From a virus: DNA of 26,689 nucleotides. The translations under genes were made by a program, and so were the position numbers. Positions 15,149-21,874 of the stretch are shown here, piece after piece. Within the stretch, counting starts at the first letter, position 1. Every line of letters starts with the position of its first letter. Where the stretch lies: positions 1 through 26,689 of IMG/VR virus record IMGVR_UViG_3300048131_000237; one strand, 5' to 3'. The notes beneath the pieces were generated by a model that saw only the letters and a list, made by a program, of their open reading frames with translations, searched no databases and had not been told where the DNA came from.

Positions 15149-15859
15149 ATGAAAGTAGGAATAACTATAACATCCCATCGTTCAAAAGAAATTAGACCTA
15201 ATGGTGGTGAATTATTAGATGGTTTTTTTGAATCTTTTCGTAAAAGTAATTTCCAATACAATTATTGCATCTATGTTTCAGATAATGCTTCAACACTATC
15301 CTATAATTACCCTACAGATTTAAATTTAAAAGTAATTAATATAGAAGACCAATCTATTAATGGACTAACCGGTGCTTGGAATTTAGGAATAGATACAGCT
15401 TATAATGATGGATGTGATATTATTTGGAATTTTAATGATGATTTGGAGTTAAATTCTTCTATTAATACATTTATTAAACATATAACTTTAACACCTGATT
15501 TTCCATTTGGGATATATGGTCCTTTATCCAATGAAGGAGGAGTAGATGCCCCTAATAATAGTCCAGGTCCTAAAGAAGGAATAAGAAAATTAAGAGTATC
15601 TCCTGGGAGTATGTTTGAAGTACCAAATGGGTTTAGTTTTGCTCTTACTAAAGAAGTATATGAAACTTTTAGATTTAAACAAAACGAATTTTTTCCTTTA
15701 AGTCATGCTATGGATGGAAGAGATGGAAAATGGGGTGGACAAGAAGGATATTTTTCGTTGATTTCAAATAATAAAATTAGCTTTTATTTAATTAATGAAT
15801 GTTGGATTAAACATTATAAATTTAAAGCTTGGGAACAAGCAAGAGACCTATATAGATGA
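15149..15859 (+). CDS. Glycosyltransferase, GT2-like
   Basis: The 236-residue product has a first strand GITITSHRSKEI, then YCIYVSDNAST (39-49), where the Asp would contact the nucleotide, and WNFNDDLELN (93-102), where the Asp pair would bind the metal. Between them NGLTGAWNLGIDTAY is the usual G-x-W-N-x-G helix of GT2 enzymes. A Trp/His-rich end (CWIKHYKFKAWEQ) completes the acceptor side. No membrane segment is visible. The stop overlaps the next start by four bases. Confidence 0.82.
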   Translation: MKVGITITSHRSKEIRPNGGELLDGFFESFRKSNFQYNYCIYVSDNASTLSYNYPTDLNLKVINIEDQSINGLTGAWNLGIDTAYNDGCDIIWNFNDDLELNSSINTFIKHITLTPDFPFGIYGPLSNEGGVDAPNNSPGPKEGIRKLRVSPGSMFEVPNGFSFALTKEVYETFRFKQNEFFPLSHAMDGRDGKWGGQEGYFSLISNNKISFYLINECWIKHYKFKAWEQARDLYR

Positions 15860-16539
15860 TTACAGTAATTAACGCTGCCTTTTTTGGTAATGAAAGACAA
15901 ATAGATAGAATTGTCGATCAAAATCCTTATGATAATGTTGAATACGTTATGTATACTAACAAACCTAATAAGGCACAAGATACTATTTGGAATGTAAAAG
16001 AAGTTAAAATTGAAAATATGGGTCTTAGAATGGCGGCGCGCCAAGTTAAAACCCAACCCCATATCTACCACCCAGATAGTGATTATTGGCTTTGGATAGA
16101 TGCTAGTATGAAAATTAATGTTGACCCTAATATATTAGTTGAAAAACATTTAGCTAGGTTTGATATTTGTGCTATGCCTCATCCTGAAAGAAATAATTGG
16201 TGGGAAGAAGCAAATGCTATTTTAGGATATAGGATGGATACTAAAGAAAATGTTCAAAGGGGGATTGATAAGTATTTAAGTGAAGGTTTAGCACCAACTC
16301 AATTATGGGAAACTGGATGTTTATTAAGACGTAATACATCTAAAGTAATTGATTTTAATAATATATGGTGGAATGAAATCCAAACTAATAGTATTAGAGA
16401 TCAAATTAGTGTTCAATATGCTTCCTGGAAATCAGGAGTACATATAAACAGTTTCCCAGGAACTAATAGTATGAACCCACTTCGATTTGAAAAAAAACGA
16501 TGGTTACCTCAATGGAATGAAATAACAAGAGCATGGTAA
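15856..16539 (+). CDS. DUF616-like (TOD1/MUCI70) glycosyltransferase
   Basis: The 227-residue product reads YVMYTNKPNKAQDTIWNV near residues 30-47, then LRMAARQVKTQPHIYHPDSDYW (57-78), WLWIDASMKI (78-87), FDICAMPHPERNNWWEEA, and LWETGCLLRRNTS. The order AR-x-x-K-x-x-PH, then D-x-WIDAS, then xxHPxR, is what I associate with DUF616, a GT-A-like domain in plant and bacterial polysaccharide enzymes. WIDAS would supply the metal-binding Asp. It overlaps its neighbours at both ends (four and seven bases), so it is an integral part of the glycan operon. Substrate is unknown. Confidence 0.75.
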   Translation: MITVINAAFFGNERQIDRIVDQNPYDNVEYVMYTNKPNKAQDTIWNVKEVKIENMGLRMAARQVKTQPHIYHPDSDYWLWIDASMKINVDPNILVEKHLARFDICAMPHPERNNWWEEANAILGYRMDTKENVQRGIDKYLSEGLAPTQLWETGCLLRRNTSKVIDFNNIWWNEIQTNSIRDQISVQYASWKSGVHINSFPGTNSMNPLRFEKKRWLPQWNEITRAW

Positions 16540-17222
16540 TAATTTATAGAATATCAGACGCAGGTTATAATAAAGTAAAACCTGATTATATTAATAACGA
16601 AGTATGTTTAGCTAATGCTGTTAAGCATTTTGATAGTAATAACTTTATCGTTATAGCAGATAATGTATCTGAGGAAACTTACTTAATGATATGTAAGTAT
16701 GTTAAATCTTCTAATATCATGAAAGTATCTGTTGGTCATGGTGCTGGTACTTTTAACCTTGCATTAGACAAAGCATTAACAATGGATGATGATGAAATCA
16801 TTTATTTTATTGAAAATGATTATTTACATAAACCAAATAGTCAAGAGGTTTTAAAAGAAGGTTTTGATTTAGGAGCTTCTTTCGTATCTTTATATGACCA
16901 TCCTGATAAGTATTTACCTCCTGAAAAAGGTGGTAATCCATATTGTCAAGGTGGAGCTGAAGATACTAGGGTATATTTAACGAACTCTGTACATTGGAAA
17001 ATAACAAATAGTACTACAATGACATTTGCTGCTAAAGTAAAAACATTAAAAGAAAACGAATCAGTTCTTAGAGAGTATACTAGTAGTACTCACCCAAATG
17101 ATTTCCAAATGTTTCTAGATTTAAGATCTAAAAATAAATTATTAGTAACCCCTATACCAGGATATTCTACACATGGAGAAACAGCTTGGCTATCACCCTT
17201 AACTGATTGGAGTAAGATATGA
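16533..17222 (+). CDS. Probable glycosyltransferase, GT-A-like
   Basis: The 229-residue product lacks the classic GT2 opening but has a Rossmann-like order: NFIVIADNVSEETYLMI (37-53), a helix with FNLALDKALTM, and IIYFIENDYLHKP (89-101), where END sits at the place of a DxD motif. The later SSTHPNDFQMFLDLR and YSTHGETAWLSPLTDW offer conserved-looking His and Trp residues near the expected acceptor site. I infer a transferase from these and from its place between two clear ones. It overlaps both neighbours by four to seven bases. Confidence 0.6.
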   Translation: MVIIYRISDAGYNKVKPDYINNEVCLANAVKHFDSNNFIVIADNVSEETYLMICKYVKSSNIMKVSVGHGAGTFNLALDKALTMDDDEIIYFIENDYLHKPNSQEVLKEGFDLGASFVSLYDHPDKYLPPEKGGNPYCQGGAEDTRVYLTNSVHWKITNSTTMTFAAKVKTLKENESVLREYTSSTHPNDFQMFLDLRSKNKLLVTPIPGYSTHGETAWLSPLTDWSKI

Positions 17223-17842
17223 AAATAAGTTACGCTATAACAGTCTGTAATGAATTTGTAGAGATACAAAAGCTATTACCTTTTCTTTTAGAAAATAAAA
17301 GAGATGAAGACGAAATTACTATTTTATTTGATGTTCAAGGTGGAACAGATAAGGTAGAAGAATATTTAAGAACAGAATCAGTTAATAATGAATTTAATTG
17401 GATTAAGAGTAATTTCAAAGGGCATTTTGCTGATTGGAAAAATTACCTAACTACATTATGTTCAGGTGATTATATTTTCCAAATAGATGCAGATGAAATA
17501 CCTAATTGGTATCTAATTAACTGTCTCCCCGAGATATTAGAAAGCAACCCAGATAATGAAGTTTATTTAGTTCCTAGAATAAATACAGTGACAGGTTTAA
17601 CCCAAGAGCACATTACTAAATGGAGATGGAATGTAAATGAAAATGGATGGGTTAACTGGCCTGATTATCAATGGCGTATTTGGAAAAATAAACCTGAAAT
17701 TAAATGGGTTAATAAGGTTCATGAAAGATTAGAAGGATTTAAAACTTATTCAACCTTACCCCAAGAACCAGAATTTAGCCTTAAACATCCAAAAGATATT
17801 AAACGTCAAGAAAAACAAAACTCTTATTACGATACATTATGA
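17219..17842 (+). CDS. Glycosyltransferase, GT2-like (WaaE/SunS style)
   Basis: The 207-residue product starts SYAITVCNEFVEIQKLLPFL, a typical GT2 first strand and helix. ADWKNYLTTLCSGDYIFQID (71-90) leads into the DADE motif (90-93). RWNVNENGWVNWPDYQWRIW and KWVNKVHERLEGF follow, resembling the WaaE-type group where the enzyme adds glucose or heptose to LPS core, and the SunS-type group that acts on peptides. The C-terminus is short, ending soon after the LKHPK segment. Coupled to its neighbours by four-base overlaps. Confidence 0.82.
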   Translation: MKISYAITVCNEFVEIQKLLPFLLENKRDEDEITILFDVQGGTDKVEEYLRTESVNNEFNWIKSNFKGHFADWKNYLTTLCSGDYIFQIDADEIPNWYLINCLPEILESNPDNEVYLVPRINTVTGLTQEHITKWRWNVNENGWVNWPDYQWRIWKNKPEIKWVNKVHERLEGFKTYSTLPQEPEFSLKHPKDIKRQEKQNSYYDTL

Positions 17843-18639
17843 TTAGTTTAATTATTCCTACATATAGAAATCCTAGTTATCTAGATATTTGTCTTAAATC
17901 AGCTATTGAGGGTCAAACTACTGATAATGAAATTATAGTTGTAGTTGATGGTTATGTAGATGAAAGTCAGACAATACTAGATAAATATAAAGATAAAATT
18001 AAAGTATTACCTTTAGATGAAAATAGAGGTATGCAAACTGCTCTTAATTTAGGGGTATTTAACTCTAGTAATGAAAAAATACTTATTATTAATGATGATA
18101 ATGTATTATGCCCTGAATGGGATACTATAGCTAGTGAGGTTAAAGAACGTTCTGTATTAACTATTAACCAAATTGAACCTACAGGCCCAGGTATATTTAA
18201 TTTTCCAGTTAAAGATTTAGGTAAAACACCTGAACAATTTGACTATGATGGTTTTATTAAATACGAAAAAACATTAAGACAAGATAAATTAACCACAGAT
18301 GGGGGTATATTTCCGTTTGCAATATATAAAAAACAATATATGATTGTAGGTGGATTTGATACCATGTACCAATCCCCTTTTATCTGTGACTGGGATTTTT
18401 TCCTAAAACTAGATTTAAACAATATAGGAATGTCTAGAACACACAAAGGACATTTTTATCACTTTGGTAGTGCTGCTACTAAAAATAGAACTGATGGTGA
18501 TCAAATAAAATTTAAAGCAAGTGAACAACCTGCTGCTGAAGTATTTATGTATAAATGGGGGATTAGTCCTCAATTATTTGAAAATAATTCACATAACCCT
18601 AAAAATAACCAAATAATTAAAGGTATAAAATATGAGTAA
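17839..18639 (+). CDS. Glycosyltransferase, GT2 family
   Basis: The 266-residue product is a clear GT2: MISLIIPTYRNPSYLDICLK at the start, EIIVVVDGYVDES (31-43), ENRGMQTALNLGVFN (61-75), and the metal motif LIINDDNVL (82-90), with NDDN at 85-88. The DGGIFPFAIYKKQYMIVGGF and FICDWDFFLKL segments match the acceptor-side GGF and DWDF boxes of the family. No membrane helix is present, so it is not a processive membrane synthase. It overlaps the epimerase gene by eight bases. Confidence 0.88.
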   Translation: MISLIIPTYRNPSYLDICLKSAIEGQTTDNEIIVVVDGYVDESQTILDKYKDKIKVLPLDENRGMQTALNLGVFNSSNEKILIINDDNVLCPEWDTIASEVKERSVLTINQIEPTGPGIFNFPVKDLGKTPEQFDYDGFIKYEKTLRQDKLTTDGGIFPFAIYKKQYMIVGGFDTMYQSPFICDWDFFLKLDLNNIGMSRTHKGHFYHFGSAATKNRTDGDQIKFKASEQPAAEVFMYKWGISPQLFENNSHNPKNNQIIKGIKYE

Positions 18640-19630
18640 AACAGTATTAATAACAGGTGTAGCCGGGCTATTAGGTAGTCGTTTAGCTGATTGGATAATT
18701 GAAACACAACCAGATACTACAGTAGTTGGAGTTGATGATTTAAGTGGAGGTTTTAAAGAAAACGTTAATCCAAAAGTAAAATTTTGGCAAATGAATTTAA
18801 TAGAACATCCTATTGAAAATATATTTGAAGCACATGACATAGATTATGTATTTCATTTTGCTGCTTATGCTGCTGAAGGATTATCTCCATTTATTCGTAC
18901 TTACAATTATGATAATAACTTAAAATCAACTGCACGCCTGGTTAATGAGTGTATTAAAAACGACGTTAAACGATTGGTATTTACGTCTACATTAGCAGTA
19001 TATGGCCATGGTTATGGTGGTATTTTTGATGAAAATCAACAACAATCACCAATTGATCCTTATGGAGTTGCAAAATATGCTTGTGAAATGGATATCCAAA
19101 TCGCAGGTGAACAACATGGGTTAGATTGGTGTATTATCAGACCACATAATGTCTATGGTATTAAACAAAATATTTGGGACAAGTATAGAAATGTATTAGG
19201 AATTTGGATGTTCCAACATTTAAATGGAATGGATATGACTATATTTGGTGATGGTGATCAAACCAGAGCATTTAGTTATATAGATGATTCATTAGAACCA
19301 TTATGGAATGCTGCAATTAGACCTGAAGCAAGTAAAGAAATAATTAACTTAGGTGGTATTAGAGAAATTTCAATAAATGAAGCAGCTCAAACTTTACAAG
19401 ATGTAATAGGTGAAGGTGAAGTAAAATACTTAGAAGCCAGACATGAAGTTAAACATTCAATACCTACATTCCAAAAATCAATCGATTTATTAGGATTTGA
19501 ACATAAAACTGATTTAAAAGAAGGTTTAACTGAAATGTGGAAATGGGCTCAAAATCAACCTATGCGTGAAAGATTTATATGGCCCTCATATGAATTAGAA
19601 AAGGGTATTTATTCCTTTTGGAAAAAATAG
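18632..19630 (+). CDS. NAD-dependent epimerase/dehydratase, GalE-like
   Basis: The 332-residue product is an extended short-chain dehydrogenase. The NAD site is TGVAGLLGS (8-16), the acidic residue that selects NAD is in VVGVDDLSGG (31-40), and the catalytic residues appear as TSTLAVYG (118-125, Ser/Thr119-120) and Y144-x3-K148 in DPYGVAKYA. IIRPHNVYG and RAFSYIDD are the usual substrate-side boxes. The role is to change the nucleotide sugar used by the cassette, most likely a UDP-sugar 4-epimerase, though a dehydratase cannot be ruled out. It closes the long glycan operon; the next promoter lies across its stop codon. Confidence 0.9.
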   Translation: MSKTVLITGVAGLLGSRLADWIIETQPDTTVVGVDDLSGGFKENVNPKVKFWQMNLIEHPIENIFEAHDIDYVFHFAAYAAEGLSPFIRTYNYDNNLKSTARLVNECIKNDVKRLVFTSTLAVYGHGYGGIFDENQQQSPIDPYGVAKYACEMDIQIAGEQHGLDWCIIRPHNVYGIKQNIWDKYRNVLGIWMFQHLNGMDMTIFGDGDQTRAFSYIDDSLEPLWNAAIRPEASKEIINLGGIREISINEAAQTLQDVIGEGEVKYLEARHEVKHSIPTFQKSIDLLGFEHKTDLKEGLTEMWKWAQNQPMRERFIWPSYELEKGIYSFWKK

Positions 19631-19662
19631 TAGGATCCCCTAAAAACCTGTCGTATATTTAC
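19630..19662 (+). promoter_or_regulatory. Promoter family copy after the glycan cassette
   Basis: GTAGG lies at 19630-19634, overlapping the epimerase stop codon, and TATATTTAC at 19654-19662, spaced 24 bases start to start. TGTCG just upstream matches the TTTCG seen before the -7 box in other copies. A small TAGG/CCTA hairpin (19631-19642) overlaps the upstream box. An AAAAGG possible ribosome site follows at 19674-19679. Confidence 0.62.
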
Positions 19663-19689
19663 ATATAAATTTTAAAAGGTTATATATTT

Positions 19690-20040
19690 ATGTGTTTGAC
19701 AATCCAAAACCCAACAACAGTGAAAATGATTCCGTGTTCTAAATGTGGGGCTGATATGCCCGAGCTTAGATTTACCCAATATGGGTATGATTTTTGTGTA
19801 GAATGTTCCACAGTGGGAACAAAACGAGGAATACCAGTTCAATTTGGTAGTGGAGACCACACTTGGACAGATGTAGTTATAATGGAAGAAGATGATTATC
19901 TAAAACATACTGAACAGAATGATATTCTTAATTCAAATAAGCAAAATTCTACTACACCTGAAGTACAAAATTATGATGAAGATGAAAGAAACCTCCAGGG
20001 ACCTTTCAGAATTATTAATAATGATTCAACAGAAGAATAA
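19690..20040 (+). CDS. Zinc-ribbon regulatory-type protein (DksA/TraR style)
   Basis: The 116-residue product has a four-cysteine ribbon PCSKCG (C16, C19) and DFCVECS (C36, C39), with GADMPELRFTQYGY between the halves. The spacing and the phrase before the second pair recall the C4-type zinc fingers of DksA/TraR-like proteins and of small phage proteins; the coiled-coil arm of DksA is absent. The segment GSGDHTWTDVVIMEEDD and the acidic, Asn-rich tail are not diagnostic. An internal ATG at 19726 sits just before the first cysteine pair and is an alternative start. It has its own promoter. A transcription-linked role is a guess. Confidence 0.65.
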   Translation: MCLTIQNPTTVKMIPCSKCGADMPELRFTQYGYDFCVECSTVGTKRGIPVQFGSGDHTWTDVVIMEEDDYLKHTEQNDILNSNKQNSTTPEVQNYDEDERNLQGPFRIINNDSTEE

Positions 20041-20045
20041 AAGTT

Positions 20046-20660
20046 TTGCCTAAACCTAAACCGCTTTCTAAACAACAAATAGAAGCAGCTCAGTCTCAAA
20101 CGAGATCTAATGCCGCAGCTGCAAGATATTTGCACGTTTCATATCAACATTACAAACGATATGCAAAAATGTATGGTATTTTTGACAGCCATACAAACCA
20201 AAGTGGGAGGGGTATACCCAAATTCCTCAAAGGACGCGGTAAAAAACCGGCTTTGATGGACATTATTGAGGGTAAAGTTTCAGCGGCACATTTCAAACCT
20301 GCAAAAATTAAGTATCGTTTAATAGAAGAGGGATATTTATCCGAGCAATGCTCAATGTGTGGTTTCAAAGAACGTAGGGTCTTAGATTATAAAATGCCCC
20401 TATTGTTGCATTTCAAGGATGGAAACAAATCAAACTTCCTCCTTGAAAACATAGAGTTACTGTGTTACAATCATTATTTCCTCACCGTGGGTGATATCTT
20501 TAATGATAAAGATGTTAAACAAATAGAGTCTACAAGAGAGCATTTTGGGACTAGTGAGAAAATAGATTGGGAAGTCGATGATTATCATCTGGAACGCCTA
20601 AAAGAATTAGGATTGGGAGATGATGATGACGATGTTAACCAGTATATCTCTAGAATTTAG
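20046..20660 (+). CDS. HTH plus HNH-type zinc endonuclease-like protein
   Basis: The 204-residue product starts with TTG at 20046, five bases after the previous stop. Residues 20-45 (RSNAAAARYLHVSYQHYKRY) form a likely helix-turn-helix. The second half has QCSMCGF (C102, C105), LLHFKDGNKSN (H122), FLLENIELLC (N135, C140) and YNHYF (H143), the order of HNH nucleases with a structural zinc held by two CxxC/CxxH pairs. The usual DH pair before the turn is replaced by LH, so catalytic activity is uncertain. Such HTH-HNH proteins occur in phages as homing-type endonucleases or as packaging and regulatory proteins. Base composition is less AT-rich than that of the glycan genes. Confidence 0.75.
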   Translation: MPKPKPLSKQQIEAAQSQTRSNAAAARYLHVSYQHYKRYAKMYGIFDSHTNQSGRGIPKFLKGRGKKPALMDIIEGKVSAAHFKPAKIKYRLIEEGYLSEQCSMCGFKERRVLDYKMPLLLHFKDGNKSNFLLENIELLCYNHYFLTVGDIFNDKDVKQIESTREHFGTSEKIDWEVDDYHLERLKELGLGDDDDDVNQYISRI

Positions 20661-20819
20661 ATGAAACGAAGTAAGAAACATACTCGAATTATAACTGACT
20701 ACGAACTCATCAAGTCTAAACACTTAGATAAACTAGCATCTAAAACTTTAGATAAAGATGAAAAAGCTCAACAGCTTAAATCAAAGCCTGTTAAAGGCGA
20801 CTTCCTTAAAAACTTTTAA
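20661..20819 (+). CDS. Small basic protein of unknown function
   Basis: A 52-residue gene starts at the ATG directly after the HNH stop codon and ends with TAA at 20817-20819, three bases before the next gene starts. The product is Lys-rich and helical (MKRSKKHTRIITDYELIKSK, then LDKLASKTLDKDEKAQQLK). No family is recognised. Exact abutment with both neighbours supports it as a real gene. Confidence 0.6.
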   Translation: MKRSKKHTRIITDYELIKSKHLDKLASKTLDKDEKAQQLKSKPVKGDFLKNF

Positions 20820-20821
20820 TT

Positions 20822-21409
20822 ATGAAAAAGACAAGCGAATTAGTTTTGCTTACCTCTTTTATTTCTATTTTATCTGCATTTGCTGCTTCACCCATGTTTA
20901 GGGTGCCTGTAGAATCTGTAAATAATCTAGAAGAAAAGAACATTAGTATAGAAGTAAATAAACCCCTAGTTGAAGATATAAAAATTATAAATGCTACTAA
21001 TCTATTTCTATCAGCTATAGCTTACCGTGAATCTTCAAATCGATATGACGTCGTAAATAATTGGGGATACATGGGTAAATATCAGTTTGGACGCGCTACT
21101 TTAGATAATTTAGGATATGAAAGTGTTACAAATGAACAATTTCTTAGTAGTCCTAAAATACAAGAAGAAGCAATGATGAAACTACTTAAATCTAACCAAC
21201 ACATTCTTAGAAGAGAAATTAGAAAATATAGTGGAACCTCAATCCATGGAGTGTATATTACAGAATCAGGATTATTAGCTGCTGCCCATTTAGCAGGTCC
21301 AGGTAATGTAAAAAAATGGCTAAGACGTGGTGAACGATTTAGAGATGGTTTAGGTACAGATTTAGTTGATTATCTGCAATTATTTAGCAACTATAAAATA
21401 ACCATATAA
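20822..21409 (+). CDS. Exported lysozyme/transglycosylase-like protein
   Basis: The 195-residue product has a clear signal peptide: Lys-Lys, then the hydrophobic stretch LVLLTSFISILSAFAAS, with likely cleavage near residue 22. The mature part holds IAYRESSNRYDVVNNWGYMG (about 66-85), KYQFG and later TESGLLAAAHLAGPGNVKKW, a pattern of the lysozyme-like (SLT) fold in which E70 would be the catalytic Glu. The N-terminal export signal and muramidase fold point to peptidoglycan cleavage in the periplasm, as an endolysin or as an entry or remodelling enzyme. No holin-like gene is adjacent. A membrane-anchored (SAR-type) endolysin is an alternative to a cleaved one. Confidence 0.8.
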   Translation: MKKTSELVLLTSFISILSAFAASPMFRVPVESVNNLEEKNISIEVNKPLVEDIKIINATNLFLSAIAYRESSNRYDVVNNWGYMGKYQFGRATLDNLGYESVTNEQFLSSPKIQEEAMMKLLKSNQHILRREIRKYSGTSIHGVYITESGLLAAAHLAGPGNVKKWLRRGERFRDGLGTDLVDYLQLFSNYKITI

Positions 21410-21431
21410 TATTTATTATAAAAAATAGATT

Positions 21432-21566
21432 ATGGCTAAATTAGTTGTAGGTAATTATGTTGGTAAACCTAGAAAAAAAAGACCTGGAATACATTCTAAG
21501 TCTAAATCATCAAAACTAAAAAGTAGTAGAAATTATGTCAAACGGTATAGAGGTCAAGGCAAATAA
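21432..21566 (+). CDS. Very small basic protein (KPRKKRPG type)
   Basis: A 44-residue gene lies between the ATG at 21432 and the TAA at 21564-21566. The product is strongly basic, with KPRKKRPGIHSKSKSSKLK in the middle and YVKRYRGQGK at the end. I recall similar tiny basic proteins in many large marine phages, function unknown. The charge suggests nucleic-acid binding. An AT-rich element close to the 14-base repeat (21411-21424) lies just upstream. Confidence 0.65.
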   Translation: MAKLVVGNYVGKPRKKRPGIHSKSKSSKLKSSRNYVKRYRGQGK

Positions 21567-21567
21567 A

Positions 21568-21711
21568 ATGAAGATAGGTCCAGTTCAAATGTTCAACCAT
21601 TTAACTAATGAAGATTTAATCTTAATAGCTAACGAAGGTGAATTGGAAAATCTATGCTATGCCTTATCTCTAGATATGAATAATACCCATGAAATCAAAA
21701 ACGAATGCTAA
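21568..21711 (+). CDS. Small protein of unknown function
   Basis: A 47-residue gene starts one base after the previous stop (ATG at 21568) and ends at 21711. The product is acidic and probably helical in its centre (NEDLILIANEGELENLCYAL), with two cysteines. It overlaps the next small gene by 23 bases in another frame. I do not recognise a family; the close packing is the main support. Confidence 0.5.
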   Translation: MKIGPVQMFNHLTNEDLILIANEGELENLCYALSLDMNNTHEIKNEC

Positions 21712-21862
21712 ATTAAAACAAATAGTACTGACTAGAGAAGAATGGCAAGATGCTATGAAGCTTCCCACACCTCATAGGAATAAGAAGCGATACTACAGAA
21801 AAGAAAAACATAAAAAGGGTTGGAGTTCCAACCCTTCTTTCGTATATTTATGGCATAAATAG
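21689..21862 (+). CDS. Small basic protein whose 3' end holds a terminator and promoter
   Basis: A 57-residue frame runs from the ATG at 21689 to the TAG at 21860-21862. The product has QIVLTREEWQDAMKLPTP (about 11-28), then a basic run HRNKKRYYRKEKHKKG. The TREEW...LPTP...NKKRY style resembles small phage proteins I have met without function. Its last 16 or so codons coincide with the hairpin at 21815-21836 and the -7 box at 21843, so those residues are dictated by the regulatory DNA. A terminator inside an open frame is unusual, and the last part may be an extension without functional weight. Confidence 0.55.
   Translation: MKSKTNAKLKQIVLTREEWQDAMKLPTPHRNKKRYYRKEKHKKGWSSNPSFVYLWHK
21815..21840 (+). 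terminator. Strong intrinsic-terminator-like hairpin overlapping the next promoter
   Basis: AAGGGTTGG at 21815-21823 pairs perfectly with CCAACCCTT at 21828-21836 around the loop AGTT; CTTT follows, and an A-run precedes the stem. This is the best hairpin in the window. The TTGG of its left arm is also the upstream box of the next promoter. Because the T-run is short, termination may be partial. Confidence 0.75.
21819..21851 (+). promoter_or_regulatory. Promoter family copy before the helicase gene
   Basis: GTTGG at 21819-21823 and TATATTTAT at 21843-21851 are 24 bases apart start to start. TTTCG precedes the -7 box as in other copies. The helicase ATG is 24 bases further on. The upstream box is the left arm of the terminator-like hairpin. 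Confidence 0.65.
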
Positions 21863-21874
21863 TAAAAAAAAATA

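Noticed and set aside
15814-16071. Open frame on the - strand across two glycosyltransferase genes
   Set aside because: It overlaps two coupled + strand genes with clear family motifs; its protein has no plausible fold.
18589-18840. Open frame on the - strand at the glycosyltransferase/epimerase junction
   Set aside because: Antisense to the conserved NAD-binding start of the epimerase; no supporting signals.
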